Notes under the pieces: generated by a model
Seen by the model: the letters and a program-made list of their open reading frames with translations, nothing else
Database searches by the model: none
Told to the model about the DNA's origin: nothing
Shown here: positions 23,701-35,844 of the stretch, piece by piece
Layout: every line of letters begins with the position of its first letter
Position numbering within the stretch: the first letter of the stretch is position 1
Assembly (NCBI GenBank): GCA_030063045.1
Contig: JAQSEB010000078.1
Coordinates: 874,001 to 938,000 of the forward strand
Direction: 5' to 3'
Source: Pratylenchus scribneri
Taxonomy: Eukaryota; Nematoda; Chromadorea; Rhabditida; Pratylenchidae
DNA: 64,000 nt
Program-made: the position numbers and the translations under genes

Positions 23701-25684
23701 CAGAATGAATATTACCCCCATAACATAGTGTTTATTCATTTTTTTGAATGCTAATTTAAATATTGGCCATTAAAAATCAATCAGTAACATTTTAGTCCCC
23801 CACAACATTTTAGCCATCCGTCTCCTATTTTCATGCGCAATTTTGGCACCAAAAATGCAAATTAGTGTATGCGGAGATTATCCATTGGAGATAAACAAAC
23901 GGAAAAGGAGAACCCTTTCCATTTTTGATGGACGAAGATGGCCCCTCTAACATTTTTGGCACACAAAAGGCGTCCAATTTAGGAGAAGGGGCCATTTAGC
24001 ATGGTAAGGGGAGATGGAGGACAATTTGAGGATGCCGGACATTTGTGGACACCCTTGGATGGACCCCTTGATGAAAAGCGGTCATTTTTGAAGGCACATT
24101 GGGCTTAATGAGCGAAGACCACCCATCCATCCATCACATTTTTATGGTTGAGTGGATAATTTGCCAAAAGAAGGACCACTAATTTGTGTGGACAATTTAC
24201 CCCAAATCTATGATTTATTTGCTGTGGAAATTTCTAAATAATTTAAAGCCAGTATTTTAATTTTAAAAAATTTATTATGGAAAGATCAAAGTTTTAGGGC
24301 CAATTAGTCTTCTTTAACTAAGATTCCTACCCGGATTTAAGTCTAGCCTTAACCTAAATCTAAGCCTAACCAAAGCCAAAATCATAACATTTTGCTAAGG
24401 CTAAATTATGTGGCCTCAAAAATTATTTTTGAAATGATTTTAAACACCAACTTGAATGCATTTGTCCAATTCCCTCAAATGTTGGCATTGATCATTGTTG
24501 ATTGTGACCACATTGTCCTTCAATTCGTACAATGTCCAAGTCCATTCGTCCAAAATTTCAATGAAACACTTCACCAGGGTCACGTAATTGCAACGGCTCT
24601 GTGGAAATTATACAAATATATGATTAATTTTTAAAAAATTTTTGAATTTTTAAAATTTTTAAAAATTTTTTGAAATTTTTCGACATTGTCACTATTTTTT
24701 CTCATTCCATTTTCCATCCCTTCTTTTTTTTCCTAAATTTTCCCTCCATTTTTCCATTCAATCCCGGCTTTTTTCCATTCAAAAGAGATGAAGCCTTTTC
24801 AAATGTAAAGAAAAAGCAAAGTATGTCCCATTAGCCAATTTGCGGTCGACTGCTGCCCTTCATCATTTTGAAGGGGACACAAATTTTTTGAAGGGTAACG
24901 CAAAAAAGTTTTTTTGTGGATTCAGAGGGCCAAGGGGAAATCGAATTTTTCTGTCTTCATTTGCCCTTCAATTCCAAATTTTTTTGTGTGAGATTCCCGG
25001 GGGACATTTTTGAAGGGAAAAGTAGATGGCATGATGGAAGGAGGAAGGAACGGACAATGGAAGGCAAAAAATGGGGATGTTCGGCCGAAAATGGTGGCCA
25101 AATGAAGAGTGATGGATGATGGGAGGGGGTGGGGATGGGCCATTGGGAATTGTGGCCATCAAAAAAGCATCAATCCCCAAAATGGGGAAAATGATTTTTT
25201 TAATAGAATAGTTCAAAATTTTGCTGCCAATGTCGAAAAATCTTTTTAAAAATTTATTTGGCTTTCTTGCTTAAATATACTTTAAGAAAAATTAAATGGT
25301 TGAATTTACCGTCATGTCGAAAAATAGTTGTTTTTAAAGCCATATAAGTTGACCAAATCGAGCTTCTTTAAGATTCCTATGTTCAAAGCAAATAAGCCTT
25401 AATCTAAAGCTAACCCCAAACTTAGTCCTATAAGCCATAACTCATTGCTATGGCAAAGTTATAAGGCTTAAAAATGATCATTTTTCGATACAAAATTATT
25501 TCTGCAAATTCAATTATTCTTCTGTAAATAAATAATAAAAACTACCAACCTGCGCTTGGACTTGCCGAACATCCAGCAAAGGAATGAGAAGGAGAAGAAG
25601 CAAAATGGTGTGGGGTGAACAATTAGGACACTTTGCCGTTGTTAGCCGGCGGCCCGATGGAGGCCAACCAACTTTGAATGCCAT
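20744..25684 (-). CDS. Unrecognised secreted 12-cysteine protein, possibly GPI-anchored (6 exons)
   Basis: The exons are 25684-25550, 24598-24452, 23167-23060, 22404-22296, 21925-21771 and 21007-20744. All phases agree and give about 305 residues. The N-terminus has a strongly hydrophobic segment (TILLLLLLIPLL) ending near VRQVQAQ, which fits a signal peptide with a long n-region. The mature part has 12 cysteines, most of them singly placed in helix-like, charged sequence (for example LVKCFIEILDEW, YACSPEGQQLL, DCEFNC). Then comes an acidic linker (DEDGGEEDDTDG) and a hydrophobic end (GWLAMLAMFGTALML) with only a short tail after it, as in GPI-anchored proteins. It recalls nematode-specific Cys-rich extracellular families of the DUF19/CPG4 kind, but the match is loose. 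An upstream in-frame ATG exists at 25750. Intron 5 uses a GC donor (AAG|GCAAGT). Confidence 0.72.
21064..21105. repeat. 42-nt perfect palindrome centred on TTTCCGGAAA
   Basis: Each half is 21 nt and the two are exact inverse complements with no loop. The centre TTCCGGAA is the same palindrome as in the minisatellite unit. It lies next to exon 6, in intron 5 of the 12-cysteine gene. Confidence 0.9.
21980..22280. repeat. fold-back element family A copy (well preserved)
   Basis: The left arm 21982-22077 and right arm 22184-22273 are inverse copies (CCCAAAGTGTCCTCTAAATA against TTTTTAGAGGACATTTTGGG). The element makes up most of the 370-nt intron between exons 4 and 5 of the 12-cysteine gene. 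Confidence 0.75.
23263..23273 (+). repeat. G11 homopolymer tract
   Basis: A run of 11 G directly preceded by GGGGGGA, in an intron of the 12-cysteine gene. Confidence 0.9.
23310..23605. repeat. fold-back element family A copy
   Basis: The left arm has AGAAGCAACCAATCAGCAGC and GCTATGCCATTGGAAAGCC. The right arm has AAAAGCCACTTTTTAGAGAA and GAATTGGTTGATTCC. It is intronic. Confidence 0.65.
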
Positions 25685-27784
25685 TTTTGTAAAGGGCCAA
25701 GTGATGATGGATTTGAGCAATACGGCAGTGTTATTGAAGATTTGACTCAAATATTGGTGCCGAAATTAGCGAAGAGTTCAAGTAGTTCAAGATGAATGGA
25801 AAGAAGAAGGGCAGTGGTTGAAATCAAATATTATTGGTCGACTAATCGGATTCTAGTCGTTTTTGATGAAAGCACTTTACCTTTTGGCAGATCTTCTGCC
25901 CTCTTTTGCTAATTTTGAAAATCTAAAAATAACCAAAGGCTTATTTTAAATATTTAAAAACGTAAAAAGCTTAAATTTGAATGGTTTTTAGTGTAAAAAA
26001 TGTTCTGGTTTTTGGTTAGCAAATTGGCAACAAACAAAAAAAGAAGAATGGGCGAATATTTGAACGATACTATTTTGAGGGTAGCTTGGCAGGCGAATTG
26101 GCCGGCTGGCGCAAACGCAAGCAGATTGGCCCGATAGAAGGATGCTTATTGGGGTGGGGGCACACGAGCCGATAAAAGGGGGCTCACAGAGGGGATGGGG
26201 GAAGTGCAAATGGATGGGGGAATTCGGGAATGGCTCGGATGGGGAATGGGAAGGGAAGAACGGCAAACAAAAACCAGAAGGCTTGGGGGAGGATGGCTTC
26301 TACGTGGATGGAGGCAAATGGAGGATGAGGGGAAGGAAAGGCAATCGGAAACGACGGAGGGAGGCCTCCGTGCTGAAAGCTAAATAGACAGCTGCCTTTT
26401 TTGCTTCTGCGTGTGGATTGGACGCATTCCGAAGCCATTCCCATCCAATCCATTCCATTTCATTCAGAGACTGTCGGCAGCCACCCCGTCGTATGCGCAT
26501 CTTTTTATACACGCAAAACGATGTTGGGGAAACGTGGAAAAGAGGCAATGGTTGGGGATGGATGGAGGATGGAAATTGGCCCAAATGGCGGTCGGCTGGC
26601 AGCAGAGGCAAACATCCAGAGGCAGAGAAGGAAAGGGAAGGGAGCGAGTGCCGTAATTCAATGGAAAACGGCTGACAGGAAAAAGCGGCTGGCAGGAAAA
26701 ATTGGCTCTGTTGCCGCAATTCAAGGCCATTTCGGTGCCGCCATTCCTCCCAAATCGACCTTGGAAATCGCGTTCTTGTGGGAAGCCGGGCCCCCGGAGC
26801 GAATGGCTTCTTCTTCTGGCACTGGGAATGGAGTGGAATGTTGGGACAAAAAATGGAAAGAGGGGAAAGCGAAAATGAGGGGACGTGGCCAAATGGATTC
26901 GAAATAGGCCCTGGGACGAATAGATGGCCCGACAGGCTAGCCTCAATTTGTGAGGCTTTGGCATTGGCATTGGCACACCGCTCACATGTGGGACCTAAGC
27001 GAAATGGGACATAGATAAAAAAAAAAAAGTGCCAGGAAAATCAAGAGCGAAAATAAAAAGAAAACGTGGAATAGAAAGCAGTACACAAAAATGAGGAGAT
27101 GGCATAAAAATGTCGAGAAAAGAGAAAAGAGAGAAAAAGTTAGTGGGTAAATGGAATTGAATTTTAGGATTTTTGTTGATGAGGCAAATGTCAAGGGAAG
27201 GAAAGAACGAGAAAAAAAAAGTAAGAGTGAAGCCTGGAGGAAAAGCCGAGAAAAGGCGACAATGAGAAAACATTGAGGAAAATGTTGCCCTCAGCTCAAC
27301 TCAAATAGATATCGAATGCCGCAACCGCAACCAGCGAAAAAGGGCTTGGCACTGCGTAAAGTGAAAATAAAAATAAGGGAAAAGAATGGAGAAAAAGCCG
27401 AGAAAAAACTTTGGCATAGGCAGATATGCCGATGATGAGGTAAAAATTATTGCGTGGAAAGAGAGTGGTGAATTTGTCGGCACATAAATATTGGGGAAAA
27501 AGCGGTGAAAGAATGTAGCAAATTCCCTCCTATACAACAAAAAAAAACTCGTTCGGCACTCGCCAAATTTGTTTTGTTGTGAACAAAAGCAAAAAAAAAA
27601 TATTTATTATTCGATTGAGCAAACACAATGAAAATGTTGAAAGGGTATCCGTATCCGTTGAAGTGAATGAAAAGCTGGAAGAAATGGAAGCAAATAAAAT
27701 TGAATATAAAAATGCATTAAATTATAAAACATTTTTTAGTTGGTGGAAATGCTAGTAGAATCACGACGGTTCAATACCCTGTGT

Positions 27785-28412
27785 TGTTTTGATTTTCATT
27801 CCGGAAAGAATTGTTCTGATTTTCATTCCGGAAAGAATTCTGATTTTCATTCCGGAAAGAATTCTGATTTTCATTCCGGAAAGAATTCTGATTTTCATTC
27901 CAGAAAGTGTTCTGATTTTCATTCCGGAAAGAATTCTGATTTTCATTCCGGAAAGAATTCTGATTTTCATTCCGGAAAGAATTCTGATTTTCATTCCGGA
28001 AAGAATTCTGATTTTAATTCCGAAAAGAATTCTGATTTTCATTCCGGAAAGAATTCTGATTTTCATTCCGAAAAGAATTCTGATTTTCATTCCAGAAAGT
28101 GTTCTGATTTTCATTCCGGAAAGAATTCTGATTTTAATTCCGAAAAGAATTCTGATTTTCATTCCGGAAAAAATTCTGATTTTCATTCCGGAAAGAATTC
28201 TGATTTTAATTCCGGAAAGAATTCTGATTTTCATTCCGGAAGAATTCTGATTTTCATTCCGGAAAGAATTCTGATTTTAATTCCGAAAAGAATTCTGATT
28301 TTCATTCCGGAAAGAATTCTGATTTTCATTCCGGAAAGAATTCTTTTAATTCCGGAAAGAATTGTTCTGATTTTCATTCCGGAAAGAATTCTGATTTTCA
28401 TTCCAGAAATAA
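27785..28412 (-). repeat. 24-bp minisatellite, array 3 (about 26 units, inverse orientation)
   Basis: The units read TTCTGATTTTCATTCCGGAA on the plus strand, the inverse of arrays 1, 2 and 4. Variants include CATTCCAGAAAGTG and TTAATTCCGAAAAG. This is the only array that is not inside a gene model. Confidence 0.95.
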
Positions 28413-29284
28413 ATGGCTTTCTTTTTAAATATTTTTTGCATATTCTCTTTCCTATTATTGCCTCACCTTCTATTTTATATTGGGAATTAACGCTTAAGTG
28501 GTATTTTCGGAGAGAGGCTTCATCATTTTTGGCACATTTTCGAGAAAAGAGACGTCTAAAACGAGGCCCCCTAAAATTTATATGGCGACGTCGACGATTT
28601 CCCCTTCTTCTTTTGGGGCACCAAAATTCCTTTGGGGCATTTTTATAGAGAAGGGGCTTGGCCACATTTTAGGCAACCCCAATTTGCACATCGTTTTGGG
28701 CGCCTTCCTCCTACTTATTTGGTGGCCATTTTGGATTGGGAGCGAATGGAATTTGGGGTGGTCGCCAATTGCTTGGACTATATGCACTTGTGAAGGGCCA
28801 AAAATGGAGGGGGAAAAGTGCCAACTTTGGCAGATGCTTAAGCAAAAAGAAGGCGAAAGGGGATGGCGCCGACCACAAATTGGATTTGTGAGGACCCCAA
28901 AGGAATGTGCGCGCGAAATTGGCCGCAAAAAGGAGAAAAGGGGGGAAAGGAAATGGGGTGGCAATTTGGCGCGACAAAATATTCTCCATCCACATCCACA
29001 TTCTTCCCAAAGCATTGCAAAATGTGCCTTCCCACATAAACATTTTGCCCCATTTTTGCTAGCGAATATGGAAGAAGTTGATGGGAAAATGTTTTGGGAG
29101 AATTCTATAATTTGGGCGACGGGAGAATTTCACTTTTGGTTTAAAAAAATTGAGTGGAAATTGATTTTTAAGAGACAAAATTTAGATTATTCTTTGGAAT
29201 AGGTTTGGACTGGAAAGAGATGGCGACTTTGGGCCTTGAGTTAGAAAAGGGAGCGATTCAGTACCTGTATATTATTAGGTTTGG

Positions 29285-29560
29285 CTCAGAGTTCAACAAG
29301 ATAAAATGGCAAATTCTGGAAGGCGATATACCATTTTTAAATACTAAATGTCTTTAATCTCTTTTAAAAAGTGGCGGTGGTTAAAAAAAATTACATGCCT
29401 TTGATGAGTGCATTAACCCTTAATACATTGAGGAAAAACCGCTTATTTTACAAATAGTTTTAAATTTTCATAAATTTTTAAAAGCCACTTTGAGGACATT
29501 TATGGTTTTTGAATGGTATATCGCCTTCCCGAATTATTTGCTTCCATGTTGAGTATTGGA
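29285..29560. repeat. fold-back element family A copy
   Basis: The left arm GGAAGGCGATATACCATTTT faces a right arm with TATCGCCTTCCCGAATTATT and AAAGCCACTTTGAGGACATT. Confidence 0.65.
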
Positions 29561-30214
29561 TGGTATTATTTTGGATTTACTGGAAAAATGAATGAAAATG
29601 AATGAGCGCATGAATGTTTTGACTGCTAAATTTGTATTGCACAAAAATGTGGCCATTATTGAGGGGTACACAAAAGGTTTATTCAGCTGATCCAAAAGGA
29701 GATGGAGAGTCGGCAACAAAACGAAAAGCCGGGCGAACAACAAAGCCAAAATGCCTTCATTCTAAATAAAATAGGCTGGCTAAAAGATAAAGGCGCGACC
29801 CTAATTCGGAAGCATCGAAATTATTTTGTTGCTTCGCTTTATGTCTCGAAAATAAGCCAAATCCCTTCTCCTCCATCGACGATTGTTTTGGCCAAAATTT
29901 CGAGGAGGCGCCGCTGATTTACTCCCTAAATCTCCCTCTTTTGTGTAGGCTTTTCCTTTCCTTTATTATGGCCCAGCCATTCACCCTTCCCCCTTTGCCT
30001 CTTGGCCACATAAATATTTGTCCGTTTCCGTTCAAAGGCTGCGCGCACATTTATTATTTAAAATGGGGTGAAAGAAGCAGCTTATTGCTGGGATTGGTCA
30101 AAACGCTGAATAAACATTTTGAACATTGAAAAGCAAAATGAGTGAAGGGCTAATAGCCAGCCGAACATATTTTGTTCAAATGCAAGTAGAGGCTAATGGA
30201 TATACCCCACTTGT

Positions 30215-30515
30215 CACCGTTTATAATAATTCATTAAAGATTGAACCAAATTTGATGATTTTGTTATTAAATTAAAGAGCAAATCGCTGGTTATCCATTG
30301 ATATCAATTTATTTAAAGTAGTTCAGAATTGTTGAAATTATGTTTAAAAAAAACATTTAAAATGACTTTTACTTTGGATTATTTAAATTTCATTGATTTC
30401 TCCAATAATTCTGAACCAATTTAAATAATATTATTGGATAGCTAGTTAATAGTCTAGTTATTAATTTGATAATGAAATCATTAAAATTGATTCATTCCTT
30501 GAAGAATTATTATAA
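30215..30515. repeat. fold-back element family B copy
   Basis: The left arm AATAATTCATTAAAGATTGA faces a right arm TTGATTCATTCCTTGAAGAA with ATTATTATAAAAGGCG. Confidence 0.65.
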
Positions 30516-31234
30516 AAGGCGAGAAGTTGGGCGCCTCATCAAGATGCCATTAGCCAGCGGGAAGAATAATCTTTTGTACAGTAAAATATTTAAGTCAAAT
30601 TTTTCAAGCCGCATTCATTTTCTTAATTCTAACAAACTTCTGAAACTGACAAGCCTACAATTCAAATTAGGGTAAACGGTAAAATGATGTTTGGAAAGTT
30701 TGGCACAAAATGTGAATGATAATGAATGACAAATTTGTTGTTTTGGCAAAAAAAAATATGTAAAATGAGAATGGGGTAATTCCCTGAATTTAGGAAGGGG
30801 AAGAGGCCATGGAATGGAAAAAATGAAGCAAAATAGCGGACGGAATTGACACTAATTTGGGCCAAAGAGGCGGGTGGGCAAAATGAGGAAAATGGATGGA
30901 ATGGAAGAAGCGAAGGGGGAATGGGGACGGACATGATGGGATGGATGGATTGGCAACATTGATGAAGGGAGGGGGAATGAATGGTGGCCCCTGGGAATGG
31001 TGCTGGTAATTTGGCCGAGAATGGTGCGGGCCGGGTTGAGATAGGAAGGAGGCGGGTTAAGAAGGGGAGGGTCGCGCAGACCAAAAAAGGGAAGGCGAAG
31101 AAAATGGAAGGAAATGAGAGGGAAAATTGGAAAGGAAATGGGCTCAAAAATGTGGAGGGGGGAGCCGGAGAGATGGATGAACACCAAAGAGCACAAGGGA
31201 AAAGGGGAGATTAAAAGGAAGGATTTATGTCCGA

Positions 31235-31732
31235 ATGGAAGGTGAAAGGATTGCATGTCGGCCCCCATTTTTCATTATATTTGTTTTTGTGCAGAACGCG
31301 CAATTCAATCCCGGCGGTGCCGGCCACTGTGGGCTCTGGCCATCACCAAAGTGCCACCAACCTTATTATCCCATATTATTGACCACATGGTGCCAGTGCC
31401 AGGTAAAGGTGACTTTCCTTGTTGACTTGACACTTTTCATTATAATAAGCCAATGCCCCTGTTTGACTTCTTAATAATCCTTCTTTCTCATTCAATCCAT
31501 GCCTCATACTTTTCTTATTAATTTTCCACTTTTTATCTTGGGCCAAGGCAAAGTGCCAGCAAAATGGGATCAAGCGCAATGTAAGAAGCCTATTCCCCGT
31601 TCCCAATTAAAGTGCTGGCGTGGATGCCGGATGGGCGAGGATGAAGTGCCAAAAAGTTGGGCAATGAATTTGATATCGCCTAGAGGCATATTGCATAGAA
31701 ACTCGGGCATTTTGGCATTTTTTTTTATTTAA
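31235..31732 (+). CDS. Candidate small cysteine-rich secreted protein
   Basis: A proposed model has exons 31235-31402, 31548-31580 and 31613-31732. An ATG at 31235 opens a short hydrophobic leader (FFIIFVFVQNAQ) that could be a signal peptide. Cysteines follow (HCGLWPSPKCHQ, then TTWCQCQ) up to a clean CAG|GTAAAG donor. A second exon with the same frame (AKCQQNGIKRN) ends at a GTAAGA donor, and the remainder contains CWRGCRMGEDE. About seven cysteines lie in the mature part. The second intron would be only 32 nt, and reading through it in another frame is also possible, so the 3' part is uncertain. No family is recognised. Secreted Cys-rich proteins of this size are common among nematode excretory products, but nothing here proves such a role. 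Confidence 0.3.
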
Positions 31733-32649
31733 TTTAAGCCTAGAATCCTCATACGATTTAAAGTATTTGGTTTAGCTATCAAAAATATTAAATATCCAAT
31801 GCGCTTTTTGGCCATTAAAACTATAATCATTCTTCTCTAAATTTAAGTCAATTTTAATTTAAATTATGCAAAATTTAAATGCTTGTAAGAAATAGCTGGG
31901 AATGCCAAAATTGTTGGCAAAGAAATATTTTGAGTCGAGGGTCGAGGCAATGGGAAATGGCCGTTGTTGTGGGAGAAAATGCCGCAGGATGGCTTTGTGG
32001 GAAGGTAAAGCGACGGCTGCCTATTGCGGTTCCCCTAGGCAATATGTGCAAAGGGGTGAAAAGGGAATGTGAAAATGGGGAAAGGGGGAGGGGAAGCTAA
32101 TTGCCTGGAGGCAAAATGTTGAAGGGTGGAATGCCGCCGTCGGGCATGGGAAGAAGGCCAAAAAGGGGAGGGAAGGGAAAGGGAAGGGGGGAAAATGGCC
32201 TAAAATGGGGAAAAGGCGAAGAAGGTAAAAGAAAAGCACGGCGCCCCGCACTATTGCTTTGTAAGGGCATTGGGGGACTTTGCTTTGTGTTGAAGAATGG
32301 CGCCGGAGGGCCTAAAATGTGAAGGAGCAAAATGGCCCAAGCGAAGGCGGAGGTGAAAATATCGATCGCCTTAGGGGCAAAATGGGTGGATGAAGGCGAA
32401 CTCGTTTGGGGATAGCGCCCAACCCCCAAGGGAGGAGTTTATACGGCGGATGGATGGAAAATTAATTATTATTTTATTTAAAGGGGAGAAAAAGGCCGAC
32501 TATTTTGGAGCAAATTGGGTCGGACCGACCCGCACAAAAGGCAACAAAAATTGTAGGAAAATTGTGGGAATGGAATGGGAAAGGTTTCTAATAATAATAA
32601 TTTATCCATCCATCATTTCCTTTGTTCCTTTGTCGACCTTTTTCTTCAA

Positions 32650-32975
32650 TGTTCAATTTAGTTCCGTTTAAAATAATTCAGTAAGGGATGAACCAATTTT
32701 GATTATTTTGTTATCAAATTAAAGAGTAGACTTTTGGCTATAAATGGATATTAATTTTATTTAAATTGGTTCCGAATTGATGGAGCTATTCCCAAAAGCC
32801 ATCTAAAATTACATTTACTATGGATTTACAAATTTGCATTGGGAATAACTCCAACAATTCTGAACAAATTTAAATAAAATTATTATCATTGAATAGCCAA
32901 CGATCTGCTCTTTAATTTTGATAAAAACATCAGTAAAATTGGTTTAGTCCTTAATGAATTATTATAAACGGCGTC
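32650..32975. repeat. fold-back element family B copy (well preserved)
   Basis: The left arm (AAGGGATGAACCAATTTTGA, TTATCAAATTAAAGAGTAGA) and right arm (CTGCTCTTTAATTTTGATAA, TTGGTTTAGTCCTTAATGAA) are inverse copies of about 130 bp each. Confidence 0.75.
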
Positions 32976-34144
32976 AAGTTTGATGGACGAGAAGTTAGGG
33001 CTGACCTACCTGCCAAAGGAAATTCCTCTTAATTGAAGGTGGTTTCAATTTTCAACGTACAAAAGGAAGTTTTCTTTTCATTATTGCTTCAATTTGATCC
33101 ATTCCCTGCTGGCCACCTCCTAGAAAACTAATAAAATTGCGCTCGAGGATCAAATTTGACTAATAAAATTTTGATGGTCAAATGGGGAAAGGTGGCCTCC
33201 CTTTCCATTGGAATTATCCGCGCGTGGCCTTCCGCTTCCCTCAATTTTGTTGTCCCTCCCTTTGAAGAAGCCTCCTTCCATCCAAATTCCCCCATTGGAA
33301 CGCGAATTATTGTCCTCCGCCGGACCAAGGCAAATCGGCGGCTCCGAGAAGGGGGCCAACTTTTGGTGTGGGGAAGGAGGGAAAGTGTATGGCAAACAGA
33401 AGCGTAAAAGACGGAAGGCAAAAGTAAAGAAGAAGCCCGCAAAGCATCACATCAAAAGCCGCACAAAGTCGTAAAGTGGAACGAATACTGGCCACCCTTT
33501 CGCCCCCGGGGTCCATTCCAAGGAGGGAAAGGGGAGCAATTGTGGAGGAATTCCTTTGGAATTCGAATGAGAATTGAGGAGGAGAAGAACTTGTGGCTTC
33601 CGGGGGCTTAGTTGACCCTAAAACACGCTCTCGATTGAAAATTTTGGATGTGAATTTATGGATGGACGAATGGATGGATATTGAGTTACCCATTGACGGC
33701 GAGAATTGGCCATATTGGAGTTGGAGAGGGGGGAATGAATTTGAAATGAGCACCGGAATTGACAAAAAATGGAAATTGAAATGGATGGAATGGAATGAAT
33801 GGCATATTGACTGTGCCCAATATTTGTTTGGACTTTTTTAGAGAGGGAAAAGGCAATAAAAAATGAAGAAAAAAATTGCGAGAAATATTATTTATTTAAA
33901 TTTTTGAAGAATAAAAGATTGAACATTATGGCATTTTTTTAGTATCTATTGATGAAGCTTATTTCAATGTTTGATGTTAATTTATGAATTTATTTAATTA
34001 ATTAAAAGCTAGACTTGATTTTAGGGCCATAAAAATTTGGAATTGAGATTAAATTGAATTATTGGCCTAACACCAAAAAAAATGTTAAGGCCAATTTTAG
34101 TGCCATTTTTGGCACACAATTTATAACCAAATTCTTTCTAGGAT

Positions 34145-34465
34145 AGAATAATTTAGGTTTTTGGCTCATAGTTTAACTAGGCTTCCGATTCTTTGAGAAG
34201 ACGATATTCCCTTTTAAAGGCCAGAGTTTCCTCTACAGAAAAGCCTAATTAAATTATTGATTTATCTAATTTAAACATTTAAAAATTGGAAATCTTATGA
34301 GAATGAGGAACATCTCGAGCCCATTCAGGAATTTTCTTCAAATTATTTAAAAAATTCAAAAAATTGTCAAGCCATTTTTTAGAGGACTTTTAGGGCCTTC
34401 AAATGGCATATATCTTCTTCAAATTGGCTATTGCCTCGTTGGGCTATAGGCCAAAAACCTATATA
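34145..34465. repeat. fold-back element family A copy
   Basis: The left arm ACGATATTCCCTTTTAAAGG faces a right arm with AAGCCATTTTTTAGAGGACT and TTGCCTCGTTGGGCTATAGG. Confidence 0.6.
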
Positions 34466-34794
34466 TACAAGCAATTGGAGGTACTAATAAATCAAATATT
34501 CGGATTTTTAACATTAAAATTTCTATGAATTAATTTTCAAATAATTTTATACTATTTGGAGATGAATTGGCTTCATCCTACAAATTTATATTCCATGCTC
34601 GCAAATTGGATATTGCGACGACAAAATTGGATATGGTCAAGCTAATTCCACCCTCCCTTTATTGGATTGCCGCCTTCCCTTCCCTGTTCCCATGTCCATT
34701 CCATATTCCAAGGTCGAAGCCATAAAAAAGCCAACAAAAACACATCAACAACAATTTTGGGGATAAAATTAGTGGAAAAGGCACATAAATCAGA

Positions 34795-34805
34795 GGGGGG
34801 GGGGG
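34795..34805 (+). repeat. G11 homopolymer tract
   Basis: A run of 11 G in the gene-poor region. Confidence 0.9.
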
Positions 34806-34994
34806 AACATTAACAGTGGCACAACAGCAACAGAATTGGATTCTGCGCTTTTTTACGATGGCCCAGCATAAAAATTGGAAAGAATGAATTGTTGACGACT
34901 GATTTTGGTGACCATTATATGTATAGAATTTGTGGATGCCCAGAATTGGAAAATGGAGGAAAATGAAATTGTGGGGAAATGCACTATTTGGTAC

Positions 34995-35235
34995 TTTGAA
35001 TCTTGGCCCTAACTCAAGAAGGATACAATCAATTCAGAAAGATGACATGCCATTTGAAACCCATAAATGTCTTCTACAACTTGGCCTGAAGAAAATTAGC
35101 TTATTTAATAAACTGTTTTAAATTTTCATAAAAATATAAAAGCCACTTTTAGAGAGCGTTTAGGGCTTTAAAATGACATATCGCCTTACTGAATTGGTTG
35201 CTTCCTTGTTGAGATATGGCCAAAAGAAACGAACT
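34995..35235. repeat. fold-back element family A copy
   Basis: The left arm GATGACATGCCATTTGAAAC faces a right arm with GACATATCGCCTTACTGAAT and TTGTTGAGATATGGCC. Confidence 0.65.
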
Positions 35236-35844
35236 ATATATTGAAAAGGCGATATTGAAAAGTCTTGTCTCAAAGCGAAGAACAAATTTTACTAATTAGC
35301 ATTTGGCAATTTTCCTAAATCAAACATATTGGCCACACACGAAATTTGAAAGGGACATGGGTGGATTGAATAACGAAAAAGAAGGAGAGGGAAAGGCGTG
35401 GGCGAAAGTGCGCGAGGGGTCGGAAATTGTGGATTTGGGCCAAAAAGTGTTGAATTTCACCATTTATTCTCGACTGCTCATCTGCTGTTGGTTCTGGATA
35501 GATTCCATTTCAACTTCTCCTTCGTTTTCAATCAGTGAAGTGTAAAATAAATTCGCGCATTGGAGGATATTTCCGTTAAGTATTTGACAAGAATTTTTGG
35601 ATGGCCAATTGAATTCAATTTCACCCCAATTTTACGTTTTGATTTGACTTGCAGCAAAAAAAAGACCAGTTTTTGGAATCGTCAAAAAATGGAAATCAAA
35701 GTTCTTCGGAATAAAAGGGAAAATTTACGAAATTATGACAATAAAATAATTAGGCAAAATTTTGCGGTGTTCCTTTTTGACCAATTTCTAGTAGTTGAAG
35801 AATGGAATGCGCGGTAGAGAAAGTTTAAAACATGCAACGTTTTT

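Noticed and set aside
26142..27014. Overlapping open frames on both strands in the 26-27 kb island
   Set aside because: They are open on opposite strands at once in purine-rich sequence, with no domain, no consistent splice sites and low-complexity translations.
28498..29202. Plus-strand frame of 234 codons after minisatellite array 3
   Set aside because: The opposite strand is equally open, composition is biased (GGAAATGG-like runs), and the translation has no recognisable domain.
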